Source: Lachnospiraceae bacterium
GTDB lineage: Bacteria; Bacillota; Clostridia; Oscillospirales; CAG-272
Direction of reading: 5' to 3'
Length of the DNA: 61,901 nt
NCBI GenBank assembly: GCA_024404495.1
Contig: JAKSPT010000016.1
Coordinates: 1-61,901, forward strand
Shown: positions 1 to 9,800 of the stretch, piece by piece
How positions within the stretch are numbered: the first letter of the stretch is position 1
Layout: the number at the start of each line of letters is the position of its first letter
The notes under the pieces: generated by a model
Told to the model about the DNA's origin: nothing
Databases searched by the model: none
The model's input: the letters and a program-made list of their open reading frames with translations, nothing else
Translations under genes and position numbers: made by a program

Positions 1-72
1 AGGGCACATCATTGCCGAAGGCGACATCATACCCGCAGGGTACATCATTTGCCCGATAGGGCAAACATCATT
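1..72. repeat. Array of ACATCAT-linked mini-hairpins
   Basis: The 7-mer ACATCAT occurs four times, starting at 6, 24, 42 and 65. The DNA between copies is self-complementary each time but with different arms: GCC-GAA-GGC (14-22), ACCC-GCA-GGGT (31-41) and TTGCCC-GATA-GGGCAA (49-64). The linker sequence and the pairing are kept while the arm sequence varies, which points to selection on structure. The array runs off the left edge, so its full length is unknown. Confidence 0.7.
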
Positions 73-73
73 C

Positions 74-113
74 AAAAAAGTCCCTTTTGTCATACGGCAA
101 AAGAGACTTTTTT
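74..113 (-). terminator. Rho-independent terminator of tRNA-Ala
   Basis: Long stem AAAAAAGTC / GACTTTTTT with an inner CTTTTG / CAAAAG pairing and a short loop. Read on the minus strand it ends in a run of six T just after the CCA end of the tRNA. The arms are symmetric, so it could also stop transcription entering from the left. Confidence 0.75.
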
Positions 114-115
114 GT

Positions 116-191
116 TGGTGGAGCGTACGGGATTCGAACCCGTGACCCCAACACTGCCAGTGTTGTGCGCTCCCAGCTGCGCTAACGCCCC
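116..191 (-). tRNA. tRNA-Ala (anticodon GGC)
   Basis: All four arms can be drawn. The acceptor GGGGCGT pairs with ACGCTCC and contains the G3:U70 wobble that identifies alanine tRNAs. The anticodon stem CAACA/TGTTG carries the loop CTGGCAG, giving anticodon GGC. The T arm is ACGGG-TTCGAAT-CCCGT. The 3' CCA is encoded at 116-118 on the complement. Confidence 0.95.
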
Positions 192-201
192 ATCGCGTAA
201 T

Positions 202-230
202 ATTATACACGACCGGTCGGATTTTGTCAA
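202..230 (-). promoter_or_regulatory. Sigma-A promoter of tRNA-Ala
   Basis: Consensus -35 TTGACA (225-230 on the complement), 17-base spacer and -10 TATAAT (202-207). Transcription would start about ten bases before the tRNA. Confidence 0.9.
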
Positions 231-317
231 GGGGATATTTCAGAAAAGTTTTCGCTTTTCTGTCGGTTTTTCTTTCGGGACCGTTTCCGCTGCCTGCGGT
301 TTTCTTTCCGAATTCTG

Positions 318-346
318 TTGACATTTCCGTTCCGGATTGGTATAAT
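318..346 (+). promoter_or_regulatory. Sigma-A promoter of solute-binding lipoprotein
   Basis: TTGACA (318-323), 17-base spacer, TATAAT (341-346), with TGG just before the -10 box (extended -10). It lies 30 bases ahead of the start at 377. Confidence 0.9.
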
Positions 347-376
347 AGGAAAAACAACAGAAAGGAAAAAAATGTT

Positions 377-1867
377 ATGTCATATATCAGAAAAGGGCTC
401 GCGCTCCTGCTGCTTGCGGCGACGCTCCTTACGGTGCTGATCGCGTGCGCGGAGAAGCCTGCCGAAGGCGGCGAGACGAAAGCACCGGAGGTTCAGGAGA
501 CCGAAGCCGAAACGAAGATCACGGCGAATCTGCCCGACCTTGACCTCGAGGGGTATCTGTTTTCGGTCGTTCATTGGTACGATCCGAACTGGGAAAGCAG
601 ACGGAACGTTGACATTTACGCAGAATCGCAGACCGGTGACACGATCAACGACGCGGTTTATCAGCGCAACACGCGTCTGACCGAGAAGTACGATTTTGAG
701 ATCGAATTCACCGAGATCCAGCACAGCGAGCTGAACTCGAAGGTCCGTCAGCTCGTCAATACGAACGACGACGTGTACGACCTCGTTTATCAGATCCTCG
801 CGGAAACGCCCGGCTTCACGACCGACGGCGATTTCCTCGACTTTGAAACCTCGTTCGAGTATTGCGATCTCGACCAGCCGTACTGGGACAACAACGTGAG
901 AAAAGAGCTTTCCTTCGCGGAGCACACCTTCTTAATGGCTTCCTCCTACAATATCATTGACGAGGACGCCACCGCGGCGGTCGCCTTCAACAAGCAGATC
1001 GCGGCGGACGAGAATCTGCCCAGCTTTTACGATTTCGTCAATCAGGGAACGTGGACGTTTGAAGAGATCTACAATCAGATGTCCTCGTTCGACGGCGATA
1101 TCAACGGCGATATGAAGATGACCGAAGCAGACGATATTTACGGCTTCCTCGGCGGCAACGACGTTGCCTCCTGCTTCTTCTTCGGCGGCGGCGGACGTCT
1201 GACCGAAAAGGACGAATACGACTATCCCTACTACGTTTTCGGCACCGAAGAGAACTACGACATTTATTCCTCGATGCTCGACATTATGTACAGCCCGGTC
1301 TTCCTCAACCACCACATGATCAAGAACGAGGAAGACAACTACTACCGTCAGCTCTTCATCGACGGTCACGGTCTCTTCTTCTGGATGCGTATGGACGACG
1401 CGAGAGCGATGCGCGGCGAGGAAGCGATTAACTTCGGTATCCTGCCTACCCCGAAATACACCGAGGATCAGGAGAACTATCTGAGCCTCATCTCCCGCTA
1501 TACCTGCGGTCTGATGTCGGTCCTGATCTGCGAACAGGACGCCGAAACGGTCGGCTTCATCATGGAAGCAATGGCGGCGGCGTCTTACTACGACCTGACC
1601 CGCGCCTACTACGACGTGACCCTGAAAACCAAGTCCGCGCGTGACGACGAATCGCTCGATATGCTCGATATCATCTTCGCGCACCGCGTCACCGATATCG
1701 GCGACGTCTTCGATTTCGGCGGCTTCGGCGGTCAGCTTCTGAACTTCCCGAAACAGAATCCGGGCAAGTACACCATCGCTTCCACCTACGCTTCCAACGA
1801 GAACCGGATCAACAGCGATATCGAAAAGTTCATCAAGCAGGTCGAAAAGCTCGACTGGGGCTTCTGA
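377..1867 (+). CDS. Extracellular solute-binding lipoprotein
   Basis: A 496-residue exported lipoprotein that most resembles family 1 extracellular solute-binding proteins, the receptors of sugar or oligosaccharide ABC importers. Residues 1-24 form the signal: Arg/Lys near the start, a Leu/Ala core and a lipobox Leu-Ile-Ala-Cys ending at Cys24, followed by an acidic Glu/Thr-rich tether. The remainder is soluble, rich in aromatic and acidic residues, with no membrane segment. The frame is open further upstream, but that part covers the promoter at 318-346, and AGAAAGG sits ahead of the ATG at 377. No permease or ATPase gene is adjacent, so the transporter partner, if any, lies elsewhere. The family assignment rests on overall pattern rather than a diagnostic motif. 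Confidence 0.72.
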   Translation: MSYIRKGLALLLLAATLLTVLIACAEKPAEGGETKAPEVQETEAETKITANLPDLDLEGYLFSVVHWYDPNWESRRNVDIYAESQTGDTINDAVYQRNTRLTEKYDFEIEFTEIQHSELNSKVRQLVNTNDDVYDLVYQILAETPGFTTDGDFLDFETSFEYCDLDQPYWDNNVRKELSFAEHTFLMASSYNIIDEDATAAVAFNKQIAADENLPSFYDFVNQGTWTFEEIYNQMSSFDGDINGDMKMTEADDIYGFLGGNDVASCFFFGGGGRLTEKDEYDYPYYVFGTEENYDIYSSMLDIMYSPVFLNHHMIKNEEDNYYRQLFIDGHGLFFWMRMDDARAMRGEEAINFGILPTPKYTEDQENYLSLISRYTCGLMSVLICEQDAETVGFIMEAMAAASYYDLTRAYYDVTLKTKSARDDESLDMLDIIFAHRVTDIGDVFDFGGFGGQLLNFPKQNPGKYTIASTYASNENRINSDIEKFIKQVEKLDWGF

Positions 1868-1891
1868 TCCGTCCGAATTGAATCAAAATAT

Positions 1892-1931
1892 GGGGACTTT
1901 TATGACTGCGTTGTAAAAAGTCCCCGTTTTT
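1892..1931 (+). terminator. Rho-independent terminator after lipoprotein gene
   Basis: Arms GGGGACTTTT (1892-1901) and AAAAGTCCCC (1916-1925) followed by GTTTTT. Confidence 0.85.
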
Positions 1932-1933
1932 GA

Positions 1934-1962
1934 TTTACAAAACCGGAAAACCGTGCTATACT
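1934..1962 (+). promoter_or_regulatory. Sigma-A promoter of LCP gene
   Basis: TTTACA (1934-1939), 17-base spacer, TATACT (1957-1962) preceded by TGC. It directly abuts the preceding terminator. Confidence 0.8.
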
Positions 1963-2003
1963 GTACCCGTCCGCCTGAATAACGAACGGAGGCATAAAAA
2001 ACC

Positions 2004-3290
2004 GTGACGAAAACGAATAAAAAGAAAAAAACGAAAGCGTGGCTCGTGATCCTCATCGTGATCCTCGCCCTGCTTCTTCTGATCGCGGTCGCCGCATGGG
2101 CGGTGATCTCTCATTATCTGAACAAAATCGAAAAGATCCCCTCGGAAACCTTCCTCCCGCCCGACGCGCTGACCGACGAGACCGATGCATTCGATCCGGA
2201 AAATACCGATCTCCCGGTTCTCGATACCGTTGATTGGGATTGGGAAGACACGACCGCGCCCGAGACCGATCCTGTCGGGACCAAAGCGCCGGAAACCGAG
2301 GCACCCGGAACCGAACCGGTCGAAACCGATCCGCCCGAGACCAAAGCGCCTGAGACCGATCCCCCCGAAACGCGGGAGCCGTACGTCCCCGAGACGCAGC
2401 CCTCCGATCCCGGCAGGGAAACGTCCGCGCCGGAAACGCAGAAGCCCGAGACCGGGGCGCCCGAGACAAAGGCGCCCGAGACCGTTCCGCCGAAGCCGAT
2501 CGAGTCGCTTCCCGACGAGACCAACGTTCCCGGAAGAACGAGGGTCAGCGAAAGCGAACTGATCAATATCCTCCTCGTCGGGCAGGATACCCGCATTCCG
2601 GGGCAGAGAATGAACACCGATACGATGATCCTCTGCAGCATCAACGTCAAGTCCCGCGAGATCACCCTCACGTCCTTCATGCGCGACCTCTACGTGCAGA
2701 TGCCGGCAGGCTATCAGGACAACCGTCTCAACGTCGCGTATATTTACGGCGGCTTCCCGTTTTTGTATCAGGTTCTGGAAAAGAACTTCGGCGTCCATTG
2801 CGACGGCGGTTTTGAGATCGACTTTTCCGGCTTCAAGGATCTGATCGACGTTCTCGGCGGTGTTGACGTCAACATCAACTCGTCCGAGGTCACCGCGCTG
2901 CCCGGCGTCAAGGTCGGGATGAACCATCTGGACGGCACGAAGGCGCTGTATTACGTCCGTCTCCGTGAGATCGGTACCGACTTCCAGAGAACGCAGCGGC
3001 AGAGGATCCTTCTGACCTCGGTGTTCGAGAGCGTGAAGGGTGCGGACACCGCCACGCTGTACGAGCTGCTGAACACCGCGCTTCCGCTGATGCGGACCGA
3101 TATGAGCAACGCGAAGATCACCGGCTACGCGCTCAAGCTCCTTCCCATCCTTTCCGAATTCAAGGTCTATACCTTCCGTCTCCCGGTCGAGGGCGCGTAT
3201 TACGGCGCTTACGTCCGCGGGATGTCGGTCCTCGTGCCGAACCTTTCCAAAAACCGTCAGGCACTGAAGGATTTCATTTCGGTCTGGTAA
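2004..3290 (+). CDS. LytR-CpsA-Psr (LCP) family cell-wall ligase
   Basis: LCP proteins attach teichoic acids, capsule or other undecaprenyl-linked glycans to peptidoglycan on the outer face of the membrane. The 428 residues begin with a Lys-rich cytoplasmic end, then a single membrane anchor (about 13-35). A stalk (about 82-165) is built of repeated Pro-Glu-Thr steps. The LCP domain starts near 187 with INILLVGQDTR and has the typical acidic and arginine sites: RMNTDTM (202-208), FMRDLY (226-231), DNRLN (239-243), and GMNHLDGTKALYYVR later. Start is GTG at 2004 with GGAGG at 1988-1992. The gene has its own promoter and terminator. The long PET stalk is longer than in typical LytR proteins and probably spans the wall. 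Confidence 0.9.
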   Translation: MTKTNKKKKTKAWLVILIVILALLLLIAVAAWAVISHYLNKIEKIPSETFLPPDALTDETDAFDPENTDLPVLDTVDWDWEDTTAPETDPVGTKAPETEAPGTEPVETDPPETKAPETDPPETREPYVPETQPSDPGRETSAPETQKPETGAPETKAPETVPPKPIESLPDETNVPGRTRVSESELINILLVGQDTRIPGQRMNTDTMILCSINVKSREITLTSFMRDLYVQMPAGYQDNRLNVAYIYGGFPFLYQVLEKNFGVHCDGGFEIDFSGFKDLIDVLGGVDVNINSSEVTALPGVKVGMNHLDGTKALYYVRLREIGTDFQRTQRQRILLTSVFESVKGADTATLYELLNTALPLMRTDMSNAKITGYALKLLPILSEFKVYTFRLPVEGAYYGAYVRGMSVLVPNLSKNRQALKDFISVW

Positions 3291-3297
3291 AAAAATA

Positions 3298-3332
3298 CGG
3301 CGCCCCGCTCTGACGGCGGGGTGCCGTTTTTT
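3298..3332. terminator. Bidirectional terminator between LCP and acetyltransferase genes
   Basis: Arms CGGCGCCCCGC (3298-3308) and GCGGGGTGCCG (3316-3326) are followed by six T on the plus strand and a T-run on the minus strand, so it can serve both convergent genes. Confidence 0.85.
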
Positions 3333-3333
3333 G

Positions 3334-3864
3334 TTATCCGAGGATCAGCTCCCACATTCCCATATCGTATTTCCGACCGAATTTGACGGCACAGGCGGTG
3401 AAAGCACCGCATTTCCGGAAGCCGAGCGCTTCGTGGAAACGGGGAGAAGCGTCGGTAAGATAGGGGTCGGGCGTTTCGTGCGGAACGGTGACGCAGGCGT
3501 AGACGTTCGTGACGCCGAGGGTGGGAAGGCTGCCGAACAGTTCCCGATAAAGTGCCTTTCCGATGCCGAGACCGTGATGCTCCGCGCCGACGTAGACGCT
3601 GACCTCGACCGAGGGATCGTACGCCTTCCGTTCGCGGAAGCGGGAGGCGTAGGCGTAGCCGACCGGCTTTCCGCCGATCTCGCAGACGAGATACGGGTAG
3701 CCCGCTTCCTTCACCTTGCGGATGCGGGCGGCGAATTCCTCTTCGGTCGGCGGGACGTACTCGAAGGTGATCGCCGTGTTCAGAACGCAGGGGGCGTAGA
3801 TCGCGAGCAGGGCGGGCGCGTCGGCTTCCGAGGCTTCGCGGATCCGATACTTCCGGTCTTTCAT
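3334..3864 (-). CDS. GNAT acetyltransferase, phosphinothricin acetyltransferase (PAT/MnaT)-like
   Basis: A 176-residue cytoplasmic N-acetyltransferase. The whole length fits the PAT/Bar/MnaT group: an N-terminal IREASEADAPALLAIY strand-helix, the EY(V)PPTEEEF segment, EVSVYVGAEHHGLGIGKAL with the acetyl-CoA pyrophosphate loop (Q/G-x-x-G-x-G/A form HGLGIG), and the C-terminal FHEALGF. Family members acetylate phosphinothricin, methionine sulfoximine or sulfone; the substrate here is not shown. It starts inside the stop codon of the PHP gene (ATGA overlap, 3861-3864), so it is translated from the same message and may be coupled to it. AGGTG precedes the start. Confidence 0.82.
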   Translation of the reverse strand: MKDRKYRIREASEADAPALLAIYAPCVLNTAITFEYVPPTEEEFAARIRKVKEAGYPYLVCEIGGKPVGYAYASRFRERKAYDPSVEVSVYVGAEHHGLGIGKALYRELFGSLPTLGVTNVYACVTVPHETPDPYLTDASPRFHEALGFRKCGAFTACAVKFGRKYDMGMWELILG

Positions 3865-6596
3865 TCGATCACCTTCACACGGACGGTATCCGTTTTTCCC
3901 GAAAGGGTGCGGACGGTGACGGTGTGATCGCCGGGAAGCGCGTCGGGCGAAACCTCGAGCTTCCCGTAACCGTAAACGGCGATCGCTTCCGAGGACGCCG
4001 TGAGGCGGGTGGAATCGTAAAGGTCGTCGGTGTCGAAGAAAAGCATCGCGGATTCCCCGGGACGCAGGGTGAGCAGACGGAGATCGTCACGGACGGCAAA
4101 GCGGGAAGCGCCCGCCGAGACCCAGATCGGGTTGGAGTACGCCTGCTCGTTGAATTCTTCGGTCAGGACCTCCACGCGGTAAAACTCTCCGGGCGCGACG
4201 GTGACCGGGATCTCCGTTTCAAAATAGGGTACGGGAGCCGAAGCGGGATCGAGCAGCCCGGTCACGGCGCGGCTTTCGTAGGCGGCGAGGTTGTTTTCAT
4301 ATCCGGGGGTGATCCGGCAGCGGATCAGGGACACCTGCGTGATCGGGCTTCCGTCGCTTTCGGCGGCGATACGCAGGGTGCGCTTTTCGCCTTCCTTTGC
4401 GATCGCGGTGCCGCCCATTCCGGTCTCCGTGCCGTCGGGGGCGGTCATCGTGAAGCGGAGGAGCGGACCGGAGGAGGGATAGAAGCTGCCGTTCCCGAGC
4501 GCGTCGTTGACGAAGAAGGGGGTCGGCGCGGGCAGGAGGAAGCGGTTCCTGCAGCGCGCGATATCGGCGGGATCGTGTGCGTCGGTGCCGCAGGAGCCGA
4601 AGAATTTGCCCTCGCCGAGGAGGTTCATCCGATCCCAGTATTCGAGGCAGGGATCGAGATAATAGTGCTTTTCATTGCGGAAGCAGTCGAAATTCATGAT
4701 CTCGACGCCGTGGAAATCGTGATAAAGCGGGATCGCGTCCGAAACGGTGTAGAAGACCCCGTCGCGTACCTTCAGCCAGCCCTCGTTCAGCCAGTCGCCC
4801 CTGTAGTCCGCCATCACGCCGGTCGTCATGCCGGGGAAGTTGAACCAGCGGCAGAAGGGGTGCGCGAGGAAGGTGAGACCGCCGCTCTTTTTCAGATCGG
4901 TGAAGATCTCGTTCCACCCGGCGATATCGGCTTCGGTGCGTCCGGTGGGAGGCGCGACGCGGTCGGTCCCGGCGTTATACGCAAGGGCGTGACCGCTCGG
5001 ACCGTAGACCGTGATCTCGCAGCCCTTCAGCGGCTCAAAGCCGTTGATCCCGTTTGCGCGGAGGACGGAGACGCCCTCCTTCATATCCTCCTTCGCGCCG
5101 ATCTTCTGATTGTGGTCGGTCATATAAAGGAAGGAATCGCCGCGGGTCCACGCCGCGTAAAAGTTCATCGCGGGCGTGCCTTTTCCGTCGGAGCGGACGG
5201 AATGCGTATGGAGGTCGCCCGAATACCATCCCTCTCCCGGGAAACGGAGGAAGCGGGAGACCGAGCCGAGCGTCTTTTCGCCGTCCCGGACCGAAAGGAT
5301 TCCCTTGCAGACGCCGCCCGTGACGGGACGGAGGGGCAGCACGAGGGTCACGGTGCCCTCCGGCGCGAGCGCCGGAACGGATGCCGCCGGCAGTTCGGCT
5401 CCGAGGACCAGACGGAGCGCGGAAACGGTCAGCTTCAGACCGGAAAGGACCGATCCCGTGCGGTTTTTCAGCGTGACCGCAAGGCTTCCGTCGGCAGCGG
5501 GCTCCGCAGGCGAGATCCAGACGCCGCCCTCCGCGGCGGCGTACTCTTCGGCGGCTTTGGAGAGCTCGCAGAACGCCATATAGGAGGGAAGCCACACGTT
5601 CGCCGTGCGGTGCTCGACGGCGGAAACGGCTACGAAGGTGCGCTTCACGCGTTCCTTTGCGGCGAGGACGGCGGGAACGAGGCTGTCGGCGTTTTCGGGC
5701 GTGATCGGTGCGCGCGAAAGGAGCGCTTTGATTTCCCGCTCGACCGCCGTCTCGATGCCGCAGAGACCGACGCTTCCGATCCCTGCCTCGCCGTTCAGCG
5801 CCTTCAGCGTGACCCCCGTGATCTCCGGGAAGGAGAAGCCGGGCGCCGCGTCAAAGGTGTCGAGCGGAAGGCTGAGGGCTTCGCCGTTTGCCGGAAGGCT
5901 GACCGTACGGGAAGCGGCGCGGTTTTTCCCGTCGGTGAGGGTCAGCGCAAGCTCGGTCCCTTCCGCCGTTTCGCCGAGACCGAGGGTCAGCACGAAGGAG
6001 GAGGCGCGGACGGTCCCCGCGGTCGTGGGAAGGGAAAGAGCCTCCCCGGCGCGGAGCACGGTGTCGACCGACGTCAAAAAGCCCGCCTTCGGCACGGTGA
6101 CGATCTCGAGGCGGGAGATGCCGACCGTGACGTCCTTTGTCATATAGTAGTAAAAGCGGAACCAGTTGACGCGGCTCATATCGAAGACGCCGCCGCTGAC
6201 GCTCGCGTCACGGAAGGAGAGAAGGTATTCGTTCCACCCCTCGTGCAGGGTGCCGAGCGAATTCCAGTTTGCCTCCTCCACGTCGCATCTGCCGGAGGAG
6301 GAAAGCTCGAACTGGCAGTAGCCGGTGAAGGCGGTCGGATCGGAGACGTAGAAGAAGAAGTGCAGCCACGCGTCGTCCGGATTCCATCCGGTCAGGTCGA
6401 TAAGGAACCGGGGCGTGCTGAAAAAGCTCACCTGCCCCTTGACGTAGGGGATGTCGCCGACGAGCGCGGGGAAGACCTCGCCGTCCGCACACAGCATTTT
6501 CGCCTGACGCTTGTTTGTGATGTTCGTGAAATCAAGGTCATCCGTATTTTCACACGCGCTGATGACGTGATACCGCTTATTTTCCCGTTTTTCCAT
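3861..6596 (-). CDS. PHP-domain metallohydrolase of CehA/McbA type with large N-terminal region
   Basis: A 911-residue protein with no signal peptide. The PHP phosphoesterase-like domain begins near residue 458 with GDLHTHSVRSDG, continues with MTDHN, an AHPF segment near 580, and ends with GTDAHDP near 670. These are the metal-binding His/Asp motifs of PHP hydrolases. The N-terminal 450 residues look like beta-sandwich or carbohydrate-binding-like modules, and about 200 residues after the PHP core are also beta-rich. CehA/McbA relatives hydrolyse carbamate or phosphate esters; here the substrate is unknown, and the context of a solute-binding protein and a glycosidase suggests glycan-related work (inference). 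It has its own promoter (6623-6651) and is divergent from the glycosidase gene. Confidence 0.82.
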   Translation of the reverse strand: MEKRENKRYHVISACENTDDLDFTNITNKRQAKMLCADGEVFPALVGDIPYVKGQVSFFSTPRFLIDLTGWNPDDAWLHFFFYVSDPTAFTGYCQFELSSSGRCDVEEANWNSLGTLHEGWNEYLLSFRDASVSGGVFDMSRVNWFRFYYYMTKDVTVGISRLEIVTVPKAGFLTSVDTVLRAGEALSLPTTAGTVRASSFVLTLGLGETAEGTELALTLTDGKNRAASRTVSLPANGEALSLPLDTFDAAPGFSFPEITGVTLKALNGEAGIGSVGLCGIETAVEREIKALLSRAPITPENADSLVPAVLAAKERVKRTFVAVSAVEHRTANVWLPSYMAFCELSKAAEEYAAAEGGVWISPAEPAADGSLAVTLKNRTGSVLSGLKLTVSALRLVLGAELPAASVPALAPEGTVTLVLPLRPVTGGVCKGILSVRDGEKTLGSVSRFLRFPGEGWYSGDLHTHSVRSDGKGTPAMNFYAAWTRGDSFLYMTDHNQKIGAKEDMKEGVSVLRANGINGFEPLKGCEITVYGPSGHALAYNAGTDRVAPPTGRTEADIAGWNEIFTDLKKSGGLTFLAHPFCRWFNFPGMTTGVMADYRGDWLNEGWLKVRDGVFYTVSDAIPLYHDFHGVEIMNFDCFRNEKHYYLDPCLEYWDRMNLLGEGKFFGSCGTDAHDPADIARCRNRFLLPAPTPFFVNDALGNGSFYPSSGPLLRFTMTAPDGTETGMGGTAIAKEGEKRTLRIAAESDGSPITQVSLIRCRITPGYENNLAAYESRAVTGLLDPASAPVPYFETEIPVTVAPGEFYRVEVLTEEFNEQAYSNPIWVSAGASRFAVRDDLRLLTLRPGESAMLFFDTDDLYDSTRLTASSEAIAVYGYGKLEVSPDALPGDHTVTVRTLSGKTDTVRVKVIE

Positions 6597-6622
6597 TCCG
6601 ATAGCCTCCGTGTTTTTTTCTC

Positions 6623-6651
6623 ATTGTAGCACCGGACGGAAAAAAAGTCAA
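6623..6651 (-). promoter_or_regulatory. Sigma-A promoter of PHP-acetyltransferase operon
   Basis: On the complement: TTGACT (6646-6651), 17-base spacer, TACAAT (6623-6628) preceded by TGC. GGAGGC lies between it and the ATG at 6596. Confidence 0.85.
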
Positions 6652-6739
6652 TGATTTGAAAAAAGAAGAACGCTGGACGGCGTTTAAGCTTCCGGTTTCG
6701 CGCAGGATCGTATCGTACAAAAAAAGACCGTTTTTTTTC

Positions 6740-6768
6740 TTTACTTTTCGGGCTGAAACAGGTATAAT
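6740..6768 (+). promoter_or_regulatory. Sigma-A promoter of glycosidase gene
   Basis: TTTACT (6740-6745), 17-base spacer, TATAAT (6763-6768). Its position rules out the longer reading frame that begins at 6656. Confidence 0.8.
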
Positions 6769-6850
6769 TATTACAGAATACGGGATCCCTTCTTTCCGAC
6801 GGAAGGAGAGGAAGGGGCTTATTTCCGAAGAAAGCGATGAGGAAAAAACG

Positions 6851-9800
6851 ATGATTCAGATTCCCGAAACGTCAGATATCCGCCAAACGCGGGAATACCG
6901 GGGCAGGGCACTTCTCGTGAAGGCGGCAGGCGGCGCGTCCTACGACGACGCCCTCGCCGAAACGCTGAAAACGCACGGTGTCGACCTCGTCCGGGGCGAC
7001 TGGTCGATGCCTCCCGAAGAGATCTTCAGCGCCGGAACCGCCGACCTCGTGATCATCGAGGACGCCTCCCGGACCCCGGCAGGCACAGCAGAGGCGCTGA
7101 CCTCGTTTCTTCACGCGGGCGGCAGACTGCTGACTCTCGGCGGTCCCGCCTTTACCGAAACGGTCTGCCGTACGGACGGGGAGTGGATTTCCCGCTCCGG
7201 GTATCTGAAAAAATACGTCTCCGCCCTTTCCGGGGATTCCCGTTTCCGCATTCTTGACACCTCCGACCAAACGGCGGTATCTTCCCTCAGACGTACGTCG
7301 AATTCTCCGGACAACGCCCTGACCGAAACCGTCGGGGATTTCGGTCTTGCCGAATGCAAAGCGGAGCTTTGCGTGGACGTCGCTTCCCTTGTAAGATGGG
7401 AAATGCTCCGCTGCGATTTCACCAATCCGAAGAAGGGGCTGAACGCCATCGGCTTCTTTGCGAAGGGGGACAGAAAGACGCAGACGAACAGCCTGTATAT
7501 CGAGGTCTCGGATTCCGATACCCGCTGGTTCGCTTTGGTTGACGTGACCGGAGATTGGGCGTATTATATGCTCTCCGAAACCGATTTCAGATATTGGTCC
7601 GGCAACGCCGAAAAGAAGACGCAGACGCTCGATATGGACGACGTGAAGTCCTTCAGCATCGGCTTCTCGTTCGACGCGCGCCCGATCCCGCCCGGACATC
7701 ACGTTTACAGCTTTGCCGAACCCGAGCTCTTCCGCGCCGACGCCTCGGTCCTGCCCGACGTCTTTCCCGTGATCGACTGCCTCACTCCCGCTTACGAATG
7801 GTACCCGGTGACGAACGCCGCTTCGCTGACCGTCTGCGACAGCGATACCCAGCCCTTCCTTTCCGAAAAAGAGCTGAAGGTCCCCTCCGAGCTGGTCTCC
7901 TGCATCCCCGGCAGGCAGGGAAAGGGCTTCGAAAGCGGGCGCGCCGCCCGGTTTATCCCCTTGATCGGGATCACCGACGAAAAGGGTCTTCACTCCGGTT
8001 ACGCCGCGTGGATCAACGTCTTTTCGGGGGAAACGGAGAACAACGGAGAGATCGAAGGGTCGGTCATCGGTTCCTTCGGCGCCGTTTCGGACGATTTCTA
8101 CGACGCGGCGGGTCTTTCTGCCGTTGCCGAGACCGCAAAAGCGCTTCTGAACCCCGTTTTCCTCGTGGAAGGCGGTATGACCGAAAACATTTACGTCGCC
8201 TCCGACGTGCGGACGGTCCGCTTCGGCGGCTCCTGCGTCGATATCACGAAGAGCGGCGTTGATGCCGCCGTGACCGCTGCGCTTTTCGGTGAGGACGGCA
8301 GAGAGCTTGCGAAGGTCTCCGCCTCCGGCAGGGATCTGAAAGCCGCGGTCAACCGTATCCAAACGGTTTCGGGCGTCTGTGAGATCGACGGGGCCTGCCC
8401 GGTCAGAGCGGTCACCGAGCTGACCGCGGAGGGAAAGGTCATCGACAGGATCGTTCACAACGTGAAATACTGGGCTCCCAAGCCCGTTTCCGAGCGGAAA
8501 TACGTGACCGTTGAGGACGGCTGTTTCAGGCGCGGCGGAAAGATCGTAAACTTTTTCGGCGTCAATTATATGCCCTCCTACGGCTCCGGCGAACCGGTGC
8601 CCAAAAACTTTGAAAAGTACGTTTCCGATCCCGCTTACGATCGCGACGTCATTCACAACGATCTGCTTCACGTCAGGGATATCGGCTTCAACGCCGTTTC
8701 GGTCTTCGTTTACGTCGACACGATCCGCGAGACGAACAACATTCTCGATCTGATCACCCAATGTGAGGAGCTCGGCATTTTCGTCGACCTTTCGATCCGC
8801 CCGCACGCTTATCCGATGAGTCATTTCTCCGGGGAAGAGGTGGAAGAGCTGATCAAAAAGCTGCATTTCGACGAGATTGACAATATCATTGCCTACGATA
8901 TCGCATGGGAGCCCAAGCTCGGCGTCAACGTCGAAGGCTCGCTCCGCGCCGGGTGGGATGAAGACTGGCGCCGGTGGATCGATATGCAGTACGGTTCCGC
9001 CGCGCACGCGGAGGAGCTCTGGGGCGTGAAAGCCCCGCGCGATGCTGCGGGGAACCTCGTTTCGGTTCCCGATACCCTTCTTGAAGGGGAGGCGGCGCCG
9101 ACTGCGCCGATGGTCGCCGCGTACCGTCGTTTCGTAGACGATCAGGTCGCGAAAATCTTCAACGAAAAGCTGTCCTATATGCGCTCGTTTGACCCGAACC
9201 ATCTCTTCTCGTTCCGTATGTCGGTCGCCGGCTCCCCCGCGATCGAGCCCTCCAAGTACACGTACGATTTCCAGAGCCTTGCTTCCACGATCGACTTTAT
9301 GGCGCCAGAGGGGTACATGGTCAATTTATGCGGCGCGGGGCAGGTCCTCTTTGCGAACGCTTACGCCCGCTATACCAATCCGGGCAAGCCTGTCGTTTGG
9401 AAGGAATACGGTGCCCACGTCTGGTCCGGTTCCAATTTCGGCGACCACCACGTCTCTCTCGCACGTCAGGCTGATTTCTATTCCGTTTTCCTTGACGCCG
9501 CCTTCAAGTCCTGCACCTCCGCGCTGTACTGCTGGTTCTATGCCGCCGGTTACCGCCTCCGCGAAAAGACCGACTTCGGCGTTCTCAATCCCGACGGCTC
9601 CGACCGTCCCGGGACCGCGTATCTCCGCGAATACGCGCCGAAATTCATCTCGCAGGGAAAGCGCCGCGCCGCCGAGGTCCTCATTGAGGTCGAGCGCGAC
9701 GATCACCCCTCCTCGCTGAAGGGCATGAACGCCGCCGTCGGCTCCCGTCTCGCCGCCGCTTACGAAAACGGGCAGATCGCTGCTTTCGTCAACAGGCGGC

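Noticed and set aside
1..72. CRISPR array
   Set aside because: The constant element is only 7 bases and the variable parts are self-complementary, 11-16 bases long; no cas genes are present.
224..376. Upstream start for the solute-binding lipoprotein at 224
   Set aside because: This part would translate across a consensus promoter; the lipoprotein signal begins at 377 with a ribosome site.
3924..6629. Very long open frame on the plus strand opposite the PHP gene
   Set aside because: It is the mirror of a GC-rich coding sequence. It has no ribosome site, its product is rich in Arg, Gly and His without a fold pattern, and the minus-strand frame has clear PHP motifs. The same reasoning removes the long opposite frames at 6872-9202, 10629-13367, 22222-24438, 43151-45718 and 58632-60056.
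6656..6850. Upstream start for the large glycosidase at 6656
   Set aside because: The promoter at 6740-6768 lies inside this stretch, and the encoded residues are low-complexity and basic, unlike the rest.
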